A stretch of 12,634 bases of DNA from Desulfuromonadaceae bacterium. Lineage in GTDB: Bacteria; Desulfobacterota; Desulfuromonadia; Desulfuromonadales; SZUA-401. The stretch covers positions 1 to 12,634 of the forward strand of contig QKBP01000068.1 of assembly GCA_003246035.1 (NCBI GenBank), in the 5' to 3' direction. Below are positions 6,125-12,634 of the stretch, piece by piece (within the stretch, counting starts at the first letter, position 1; each line of letters starts with the position of its first letter). A program made the position numbers and the translations under genes. The notes below the pieces were generated by a model. The model made no database searches and was not told where the DNA came from. It saw nothing but the letters and a program-made list of their open reading frames with translations.

Positions 6125-6954
6125 CAATCGGCATGAACGATTCACGGCACCGTTTCAAGAAACGCTTCGGCCAGAACTTTCTCCAGGATCCCCAGGTCAT
6201 CGAACGGATCCTGTCCGCCGCGGAACTCGCCCCGGACGACCAGGTGGTAGAGGTCGGCCCCGGCCGCGGCGCACTGACCGTCCCCCTGGCTGCCGCTGCC
6301 CGAAGGCTGCTGGTGTGCGAGGTCGACACCGACCTGATCGACTACTGGCGCCAGCGCGAACTCCCCGGCCTCGAGGTCCTGGCGGGGGACGTTCTCGAGC
6401 TCGACTGGGAGGAGGCGTTTACTCCCGGTCCGTTCGTGATGGTGGCCAATCTCCCCTACAACATCTCGTCCCCCATCCTCTTCAAGCTGATCGAGCATCG
6501 CACCCTGTTTCGCCGCATGGTCCTGATGTTTCAGCGCGAGGTCGGCGAGCGCCTGTTGGCCTCCCCGGGGGGGAAGGACTACGGGATCCTCTCGGTCCTG
6601 CTGCGGGTCTGGTATGATATTGCGAAGGTCGTTGTGGTCCGGCCCGGGGCCTTCTATCCGCCACCCAAGGTCGAGTCGATGGTCCTGCGCTTCGATCCGC
6701 TCCCGGAACCGCGGGTCCCGCTCCAGGGCTGGAAGCATTTCGGCACGGTCGTCAAGGCGGCCTTTGCCCAGCGACGCAAGACCCTGCGCAACACCCTCGG
6801 GAGCGGAGGCTGGAGCCGCGAGGAGGTCGTCACGGCACTCGCCGCCTGCGGCATCGACCCGGCGCGGCGCGCCGAGACCCTCGACCTCGAGGAGTTTTCC
6901 CGGTTGGCGGGGGCTTTGCCTCCCCGCAGCCCTGAAACGGAGCCGAATCGATGA
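6121..6954 (+). CDS. rsmA: 16S rRNA dimethyladenosine transferase RsmA (KsgA)
   Basis: RsmA dimethylates two adjacent adenines in the 3'-terminal hairpin of 16S rRNA using SAM, late in small-subunit assembly. From the ATG at 6121 the protein has 277 residues, normal for the family. The motifs are RFGQNFLQD (16-23), the SAM-binding EVGPGRGALT (44-53), acidic E67 in CEVDTDL, the catalytic NLPY at 110-113 followed by NISSP, and PPPKVESMVLRF plus AFAQRRKTLRNTL near the C-terminal domain. The ATG overlaps the preceding stop as ATGA. The ATG at 6133 (MNDSRHRF) is an alternative start, and neither has a clear ribosome binding site. The 3' end overlaps the next gene in a second ATGA. Confident assignment. 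Confidence 0.96.
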   Translation: MTIGMNDSRHRFKKRFGQNFLQDPQVIERILSAAELAPDDQVVEVGPGRGALTVPLAAAARRLLVCEVDTDLIDYWRQRELPGLEVLAGDVLELDWEEAFTPGPFVMVANLPYNISSPILFKLIEHRTLFRRMVLMFQREVGERLLASPGGKDYGILSVLLRVWYDIAKVVVVRPGAFYPPPKVESMVLRFDPLPEPRVPLQGWKHFGTVVKAAFAQRRKTLRNTLGSGGWSREEVVTALAACGIDPARRAETLDLEEFSRLAGALPPRSPETEPNR

Positions 6955-7823
6955 ACGAGCCCGTGGCCCGCGTCAACGGGAGCCCGATCACCCGCTACGA
7001 ACTGAACACCGTGCTGCAGGAGTTTGCCCTTCAGCAGCGGGATACAGTGAAGGATGAGGCGGAATCACGCCAGCGACTCCAGGCCCTCGCCCTCGAGAGG
7101 CTGGTGGCGCGCGAGTTGATCTATCAGCATGCTCTCGCCAGCGGTGTCGTTGCCGGCGAAGAGGCGGTGGCCGCCGAGTGTCGCCGGGCCGTGGAGGGCT
7201 TCCGCCGGGAATCGGAATTCCTCGAGGCCCTGGAGAAGGCCGGCGGGGACGTCGCCGCCTTCCAGCGCGCGATCCGCAAGGACGTGACGGTCGCCCAGAT
7301 GAGTGAGCAGATTCTGGCCCAGGTCTCTCCTCCCGGAGACCAGGACGTCGAGGCGTTTTACCGCAATCACCCCGAACGCCTCAGCCTTCCCGAGCGTTAC
7401 ACCCTGCGCCAGCTGCTGTTGCCGTGCGAGGAGGGGGAGCGGGAGGCGACCCGCAAGAGGATCGATGCGATCCGCACGGAGCTCGAAGGGAGCGATTTTT
7501 TCTCCCTGGTCCGCCGCTACTCGGAGTGCCCCAGCGCCCAAAACGACGGGGTGCTCGAGGGGGTCACGGCCGGACAGATGGCTCCCGAGATCAAGGCAGC
7601 CCTCGATGCTCTCGAGCCCGGCGAGGTCGGGGGACCTGTCGAAACCCCGACCGGCTTTCACCTGGTCGAAAAGCTCGCCGTGGTTCCCGGCGGGGTACGC
7701 CCTTTCGAGGCGTGCCGCGACGAGATTCGCGCCTTCCTGCTGCGCGACGCACGTTCCCGGACGCTCGAAGCCTGGGTAGATCAGCTGCGTGCGTCCGCGC
7801 GGATCGAAATACTGCTCACCTGA
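6951..7823 (+). CDS. Parvulin-type peptidylprolyl isomerase, apparently cytoplasmic
   Basis: The protein has 290 residues. Residues about 5-145 are a helical SurA/NifM-like chaperone region (VARVNGSPITRYELN, then helices to FYRNHPERLSLPERY). Residues about 149-242 form a PpiC-type rotamase domain (YTLRQLLLP, DFFSLVRRYSECPSAQNDG, PVETPTGFHLVEKL). A C-terminal helix follows. It should catalyse cis-trans isomerisation of prolyl bonds or act as a chaperone. Unlike SurA or PrsA it starts directly with the chaperone region and shows no signal peptide or lipobox, so I infer a cytoplasmic location. The stretch RRYSECPSAQNDGVLEGVTAGQM recalls NifM, the nitrogenase maturation isomerase, but there is no nif gene here. 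The ATGA overlap with rsmA supports the start and translational coupling. Domain call strong, client unknown. Confidence 0.88.
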   Translation: MNEPVARVNGSPITRYELNTVLQEFALQQRDTVKDEAESRQRLQALALERLVARELIYQHALASGVVAGEEAVAAECRRAVEGFRRESEFLEALEKAGGDVAAFQRAIRKDVTVAQMSEQILAQVSPPGDQDVEAFYRNHPERLSLPERYTLRQLLLPCEEGEREATRKRIDAIRTELEGSDFFSLVRRYSECPSAQNDGVLEGVTAGQMAPEIKAALDALEPGEVGGPVETPTGFHLVEKLAVVPGGVRPFEACRDEIRAFLLRDARSRTLEAWVDQLRASARIEILLT

Positions 7824-7829
7824 ACAGGT

Positions 7830-7850
7830 CGGACCGGCCGTGCCGGTCCG
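7830..7850 (+). other. Perfect 9-bp hairpin between the isomerase and glutamate dehydrogenase genes
   Basis: CGGACCGGC (7830-7838) pairs perfectly with GCCGGTCCG (7842-7850) around a CGT loop. It begins six bases after the isomerase stop and ends just before the ribosome binding site at 7853-7859. There is no T-run, so it is more likely an mRNA processing or stability element, or a translational modulator, than a terminator. Confidence 0.55.
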
Positions 7851-7867
7851 CCAGGAGGGTCGACGGC

Positions 7868-10800
7868 ATGGCCAAGAAATCGACGTCTGCACCACCGACC
7901 GGCGGCGGGACCCGGCGACAGTTCGAGGAGATCGCCGCGACGATTGAACGGGGCGTCGCGCCGGAGCGCGCCGAGCTGCTCCTCGCCCTGCACGAACTGA
8001 TGCTGGTTCGCGCCCCGTATTCACCCCTGCTTGAAGCTCCCATCGATAAAGTGATCGACGTCCTCGAGTTCGGTGTCGCAACCCTCACCGGTCGCACTGA
8101 GACCGTGTACGTCCAGTTGCGTCCAGGCGGGGAGGGGGGAAAACCGCTGCTCGCCACCAGTACCCCCGATGTTCCGTTCCTGCTCTCCTCGCTGCTGGTC
8201 TACCTGCGCAAGCAGAACGTCCACCATCAGGTGCTCGGTCACCCGATCCTGGGCGTGGTCCGTGACAAGAATAGCCTGCGTCAGCTTCTCCCCCTCGACA
8301 GCGAAGCCCCCCGTGAATCGCTGATCCTGCTCGAGCTCGACTTTGTCCCGGAAGGGCTCGAAGAGCGGCTTCCGGTCGAGATCGAGGATCTGCTGGCCAA
8401 GGTTCATGCCGTTGCCGCCGACCAGGTGGGGCTGCTCGAACAGATGCAGCTCATGGCCGGACGGACAGGGCTCGACGGGTACCAGGAGTTTATCGACTGG
8501 CTGGAAGCGGAGAATTTTCACCGTTTCGCCTACCGCTGCCTCGAGGTGTCTCCCGAGGGGGGGGTACGCCTGGCCGACGAGGCCCTCGGTCTCCCGATCG
8601 AGGAAGGGGGCAGCGACAAGGAGGTGCCGCTCGCCAAGGTGCCGCGCCCGCTCCGTTCCTGGCTGCGCCGTCAGGACCCGGTGCTGGTCGAACAGTCTCC
8701 CTGGCAGAGCCCCCTGTATCGCGACGAGCCGCTGACCTACCTCGGTTTCCGCGAGCCCCTCTCCGGCGGGGGTTTCAGGGAGCACGGCTTCTTCGGGCTG
8801 TTTACGCCCCAGAGCGTCGACGAGCCCTCCTTCGACGTCCCCTATCTACGGCTCAAGATCGAAGCCGCCCTCGACACCATGGAGATCCCTCCCGACAGCT
8901 ACGATCGCCGACTGAGCATCGAGATCCTGAACACCTTCCCGAAAGTCGAGCTGTTCCTGATGAGCGCCGAGGAGCTCTGCCGGGTGATCCGGTCGTTCCT
9001 CTCCCTGCAGCGCCGCGATTCGGTCCGCGTGGTCACTGCGCGCCGCCTTTCCCTCGAGGGGCTGGCGCTGCTGGTGGTCATGCCGAAGGAATTTTTCAAC
9101 AGCGACAACCGGCGCCGAATGGAAAACTACCTGCGCCGGGCCTTCCGTTCAAAGACCGCAGAGGTCCGCCTGATTCATGTCTACGGCGAGTTTTTCAGTG
9201 CCCTGGTGCGCCTGCAGCCGAAGGGGGGGAAGCTCGAGGTCGACAGCTACGCCCTCGAGGGGGTGTTGACCCGACTCCTGCAGAGCTGGGACAACAAGCT
9301 GCTGCACGCCCTCGAGCGGCTCTGCGGCATGGTGCGGGGGCAATCGCTCTGGCACAGCTACGTCAGCCGCTTTGCGCTCGATTACCGGCGCATGGTGCAT
9401 CCGCGCTATGCCGCCCGGGATGTCCTGGCGATCGACGAGGTGCTCAAGGACGGCAGGGCCCGTTTCGACATGTGGGGCCCGCGGCCGGGGAGTCGGGATT
9501 TCGTCCTGCAGTTCTACGCCCTGACCCAGAGTTATCTCAACGAGCTGATGCCGCTGCTCGAGAACCTCGGCCTGTGCGTGGTCGAAGAGGTCGACTTCAA
9601 TGTCGAGGCCGGCGAACGTACCGTCTACCTGAAGAGCTTCGTCCTGCACGACCGCGGAGACGGGCTCGATATCGGCAGCCAGCGCGGCAATTTGCTGGAG
9701 ACCCTCGACGCGCTGTGGCACGGCACGGTGGAGAACGACTATCTCCACCTGCTGCAGCTCAAGACCGGCCTCGACTGGCGACAGGTCGACGTGTTCCGCG
9801 GCTACCGCAACTACTATTTCCAGCTCGGATCTCCCTTCACCAAGAAACGGGTCGCCTTCGCCCTGGTCCAGAACGCCGAGGTGGCGCGCCTGCTCTACGA
9901 CTACTTCGAGGCGCGTTTCAACGACCGTCCGGAATGGCGCGATCCGGAGCAGCGCGAGGAACAGGCGCTGATGCCGCTGCGTATGCAGCTGATCGAGGCG
10001 CTTGAGCAGGTTAGCGACGTTAACGAGGACCGGATCCTCAGGACCTTCTTCAACCTGATCGATTCGACGGTCCGCAGCAACTTCTACCTGCGCAGGGAGA
10101 GTGACGACTACTTCTTCGCCTTCAAGATCAGCGCGATCGGGATCATCGACATGCCGTTCCCACGCCCGCGCTTCGAGGTCTATGTCCACTCGGCGCAGAT
10201 GGAGGGTATTCATCTGCGCGGCGGGCTGGTGGCGCGCGGCGGGATCCGCTGGTCGGATCGTCCTGACGACTTCCGCACCGAGGTCCTCGGCCTGATGAAG
10301 ACCCAGATGACCAAGAACACCGTGATCGTACCGGTCGGCTCCAAGGGGGGGTTCGTGGTCAAGACCCCCTTTACGCGGCGCGAGGAAGGGGCGGAGCTGT
10401 CCCGTGCGGCCTACATCACCCTGATGCGCGGTCTGCTCGACCTGACCGACAACCGCGTCGGCGGCGACGTGGTTCACCCCGAAGGGCTGGTCTGTTATGA
10501 CGGCGACGACTCCTACCTGGTCGTGGCCGCCGACAAGGGGACGGCCCATCTCCCCGACACCGCCAATGGGGTCTCCCTCGACTACCGGTTCTGGCTCGGC
10601 GACGCCTTCGCCAGCGGAGGCTCCCACGGTTACGATCACAAGAAGCTCGGGATCACCGCGCGCGGGGCCTGGGAGAGCGTCAAGCGTCACTTCCGAGAGC
10701 TCGGGCGGGACATTCAGAGCGAACCGTTCACGGTGGTCGGGGTCGGCGACATGAGCGGCGACGTGTTCGGCAACGGCATGCTGCTTTCCCCGCACATCCG

Positions 10801-12604
10801 CCTGCGCGCCGCTTTCGATCACCGCCACATCTTCATCGACCCCGACCCTGACGCGGCGACATCGTTCCGTGAGCGGCAGCGGCTGTTCGACACTCCACGC
10901 TCTTCCTGGGACGACTACGAGCGAGCGCTGATCTCGACGGGGGGCGGGGTGTGGCCCCGGGCGAGCAAGGACATTCCCCTCTCCGCCGAAGTCCGTGCCT
11001 GGCTCGGGATCCGGCATGCCTCGCTCGACGGCGAGGGGCTGATCCGCCTGCTGCTGTGTGCTGAAACCGACCTGCTCTGGAACGGCGGGATCGGAACCTA
11101 CGTCAAGTCATCGCTGGAGAAGAATGAAGAGGTCGGTGACAGAGCCAATGACGCCGTCCGTGTCGACGCCGGCCATCTCAAGGCACGGGTGGTGGGGGAG
11201 GGGGGGAACCTCGGCTTTACCCAGCGCGCCCGCATCGAATACGCCCTTGCCGGCGGGCGGATCAACACCGATGCCATCGACAACTCCGCGGGGGTCGACA
11301 CCTCGGACCACGAGGTCAACCTGAAGATCCTCATGCAGCTGCTGTGCGACGAGGGGAGGCTGCGGGACGACACGCAGCGCAACCGTCTCCTCGAACAGCT
11401 GACCGATGACGTCTGCGCCAAGGTCCTGTACAACAACTACTCCCAGAGCCTCTGCCTGGCGCTCGACGAGATGCGTTGTCGCATCGCCCCGGAGCGCTTC
11501 TTCGATCTGGCCGATCGCCTGGTGAATGCCGGCCTGCTCGACCGCCAGGGTGAATTCCTCCCCGGCCGCAAGGAGGTGCTGGCCCGCGACCCGGTCGGCT
11601 TCACCCGCCCGGAACTCTCGATTCTGCTGGCCTACACCAAGATGCACGTCTTCAACGCCCTGCTCGAAAGCGACCTCCCCAACCAGCCGTCGGTCACGGG
11701 GCTGCTCAAGGGGTATTTCCCGGAGCGTTTGCGGAAGGAATTCTCCGGGGATATCCTCCAGCACCCGCTGGCCCGGGAGATCGTGGCCACGGTGATCAAC
11801 AACCGGGTCATCGACCAGGGGGGGTGTACCCTGGTGCATTCCCTGGCTCAGGAGACGGGGACGTCGCTCGTCGACGTGGTCGGGAGCTATCTTGCTTTTG
11901 AAGAGCTGCTCGATGCCGACAGGTTGCGCGCCACCCTCTATGCTCTCGACAACCGTGTCGCCGCGAGTATTCAGTCGGAGTTGCTGCTGCTGCTTGAAGA
12001 CAGCCTGCGCACCCTGTGCCGCTGGGAGCTCGAGAACCGGGAGGCCCAGAGCCTCGAAAAGGACTCCGGGGATGAACTCCGTCGCCAGCTCGGGACCTAC
12101 TTCAAGGACCTTGCCGGCATCCTCCCCGACGTCGAACGGCAACGCAGCGAGGCCTTCCAGCAGCGCATGCACAAGGCGGGAGTCCCCGAGGAGGAGCTGT
12201 CCGCGTTTCTCCCCTTGCTGCACATCCAGGATTTCCTGCCGCTGGTCGCCCTGTCCCGCCGTGCCCGGGTCAATCTCTATTCGGCAGCCGTGACCCTGAT
12301 GGACGTTCGCCGCAGTTTCGAGATCGGCCTTTTGGCCGACGGCATGTCGAGGGTGCCGCTGCGCGATCACTGGGACCGGGTCGCCGCTCGCGACCTCAAG
12401 CGTTCCCTCGAGGACGTCGCCTATCGCATGGTCGAGAGAGTGCTGATCGACCACGACGGCAACCTCGAGGCCTTCGTCAATCGCCGTCGCCGGCGCGTCG
12501 GCGCGTACCGGGAGCTCTGTGCGCGCCTGCGTGCCACCACGCCGGTCAACCTTCATCCGCTGGCGGTCAGCATCGAGTCCCTGCGGGAACTGCTGCACGA
12601 CTAG
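7868..12604 (+). CDS. gdhB: NAD-specific glutamate dehydrogenase, large 180-kDa class
   Basis: The enzyme interconverts glutamate plus NAD and 2-oxoglutarate plus ammonium plus NADH, usually in the catabolic direction, in the cytoplasm. The 1578-residue length is typical of this class (about 1600), far larger than hexameric GDHs. The N-terminal half (about 1-690) is the regulatory, ACT-like region. The catalytic core follows, with GGIRWSDRPDDFRTEV at 791-806, VGSKGGFVVK around K826, the dinucleotide-binding GVGDMSGDVFGNGML at 958-972, NGGIGTYVK, and GEGGNLGFTQRARIEYA starting at 1110. The C-terminal region from about 1200 is mostly helical. The ATG at 7868 was chosen because AGGAGGG lies eight bases upstream; the frame stays open upstream to 7424, but that part overlaps the isomerase gene. 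No frameshift or missing catalytic residue is seen. Symbols vary between organisms (gdhB, gdhZ). Regulation may involve the hairpin just upstream. Confidence 0.96.
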   Translation: MAKKSTSAPPTGGGTRRQFEEIAATIERGVAPERAELLLALHELMLVRAPYSPLLEAPIDKVIDVLEFGVATLTGRTETVYVQLRPGGEGGKPLLATSTPDVPFLLSSLLVYLRKQNVHHQVLGHPILGVVRDKNSLRQLLPLDSEAPRESLILLELDFVPEGLEERLPVEIEDLLAKVHAVAADQVGLLEQMQLMAGRTGLDGYQEFIDWLEAENFHRFAYRCLEVSPEGGVRLADEALGLPIEEGGSDKEVPLAKVPRPLRSWLRRQDPVLVEQSPWQSPLYRDEPLTYLGFREPLSGGGFREHGFFGLFTPQSVDEPSFDVPYLRLKIEAALDTMEIPPDSYDRRLSIEILNTFPKVELFLMSAEELCRVIRSFLSLQRRDSVRVVTARRLSLEGLALLVVMPKEFFNSDNRRRMENYLRRAFRSKTAEVRLIHVYGEFFSALVRLQPKGGKLEVDSYALEGVLTRLLQSWDNKLLHALERLCGMVRGQSLWHSYVSRFALDYRRMVHPRYAARDVLAIDEVLKDGRARFDMWGPRPGSRDFVLQFYALTQSYLNELMPLLENLGLCVVEEVDFNVEAGERTVYLKSFVLHDRGDGLDIGSQRGNLLETLDALWHGTVENDYLHLLQLKTGLDWRQVDVFRGYRNYYFQLGSPFTKKRVAFALVQNAEVARLLYDYFEARFNDRPEWRDPEQREEQALMPLRMQLIEALEQVSDVNEDRILRTFFNLIDSTVRSNFYLRRESDDYFFAFKISAIGIIDMPFPRPRFEVYVHSAQMEGIHLRGGLVARGGIRWSDRPDDFRTEVLGLMKTQMTKNTVIVPVGSKGGFVVKTPFTRREEGAELSRAAYITLMRGLLDLTDNRVGGDVVHPEGLVCYDGDDSYLVVAADKGTAHLPDTANGVSLDYRFWLGDAFASGGSHGYDHKKLGITARGAWESVKRHFRELGRDIQSEPFTVVGVGDMSGDVFGNGMLLSPHIRLRAAFDHRHIFIDPDPDAATSFRERQRLFDTPRSSWDDYERALISTGGGVWPRASKDIPLSAEVRAWLGIRHASLDGEGLIRLLLCAETDLLWNGGIGTYVKSSLEKNEEVGDRANDAVRVDAGHLKARVVGEGGNLGFTQRARIEYALAGGRINTDAIDNSAGVDTSDHEVNLKILMQLLCDEGRLRDDTQRNRLLEQLTDDVCAKVLYNNYSQSLCLALDEMRCRIAPERFFDLADRLVNAGLLDRQGEFLPGRKEVLARDPVGFTRPELSILLAYTKMHVFNALLESDLPNQPSVTGLLKGYFPERLRKEFSGDILQHPLAREIVATVINNRVIDQGGCTLVHSLAQETGTSLVDVVGSYLAFEELLDADRLRATLYALDNRVAASIQSELLLLLEDSLRTLCRWELENREAQSLEKDSGDELRRQLGTYFKDLAGILPDVERQRSEAFQQRMHKAGVPEEELSAFLPLLHIQDFLPLVALSRRARVNLYSAAVTLMDVRRSFEIGLLADGMSRVPLRDHWDRVAARDLKRSLEDVAYRMVERVLIDHDGNLEAFVNRRRRRVGAYRELCARLRATTPVNLHPLAVSIESLRELLHD

Positions 12605-12619
12605 CGTCAACACCCTTAC

Positions 12620-12624
12620 AGGAG
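12620..12624 (+). promoter_or_regulatory. Probable ribosome binding site of a gene beyond the window
   Basis: AGGAG lies 16 bases after the glutamate dehydrogenase stop, with ten further bases visible and no start codon among them. It suggests that another + strand gene begins at or just after the window edge and is cotranscribed. No terminator is visible between them. Confidence 0.4.
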
Positions 12625-12634
12625 TAACCGCTTC

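Noticed and set aside
7424..7867. Upstream extension of the glutamate dehydrogenase frame
   Set aside because: It overlaps the isomerase gene and translates to Arg/Gly/Pro-rich sequence; the ATG at 7868 has a strong ribosome binding site and fits the family length.
9149..11017. A 622-codon open frame on the - strand within the glutamate dehydrogenase gene, and similar long antisense frames at 2096-3001, 3348-4550, 4423-5859 and 11108-12613
   Set aside because: All lie opposite strongly recognisable genes, have low-complexity His/Gln/Arg/Asp-rich translations typical of the complement of GC-rich codons, and show no domain motif.
1..12634. tRNA or rRNA genes, CRISPR repeats, insertion sequences or attachment sites
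   Set aside because: No cloverleaf, regularly spaced repeats, transposase-like frame or flanking direct repeats were found by eye; almost all of the window is occupied by intact genes.

Overview
The window is a compact, GC-rich stretch in which every supportable gene lies on the + strand, with short or overlapping junctions. The gene content suggests a Desulfuromonadales/Geobacter-type bacterium (Desulfobacterota, formerly deltaproteobacteria). The main clue is the first pair of genes, which matches the GeoRSP-type layout I recall from that group. The other genes fit but are widely distributed. This placement is inference from gene families, not from any search.

Region 1 (1-1692) is the most interesting part. 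It holds the C-terminal half of a radical SAM/SPASM peptide-maturase-like protein, a tiny 18-codon gene with a near-ideal ribosome binding site (MKRYSKPRVVGSSNVHPC), a perfect 11-bp stem followed by TTTT, and then a second SPASM protein whose radical SAM half has lost the CxxxCxxC cluster motif. I read this as a ribosomally made, post-translationally modified peptide (RiPP) locus. The tiny peptide is the candidate substrate, the first gene the catalyst, the pseudo-radical-SAM/SPASM protein an accessory partner, and the hairpin a leaky terminator separating peptide from partner expression. A PqqD-like chaperone would be expected upstream, outside the window.

Region 2 (1706-4508) carries a class V aminotransferase of the cysteine desulfurase type, a small lipoprotein of unknown function, and a two-domain PIN-PhoH ATPase. 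The desulfurase starts 13 bases after the second SPASM gene and could supply sulfur to that system, or be independent of it.

Region 3 (4509-7823) starts with a 91-base gap rich in hairpins. It continues with a tightly packed translation-quality block: tsaD (tRNA t6A synthesis), a DUF2062 membrane protein, rsmA/ksgA (16S rRNA dimethylation) and a parvulin-type prolyl isomerase without a visible signal peptide. The junctions are 1-base or ATGA overlaps, which suggests translational coupling.

Region 4 (7868-12604) is one very large gene for the 180-kDa class of NAD-dependent glutamate dehydrogenase, preceded by a perfect 9-bp hairpin and a strong ribosome binding site. The last 30 bases hold a probable ribosome binding site for a further downstream gene. 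I see no tRNA, rRNA, CRISPR array, insertion sequence or attachment site.
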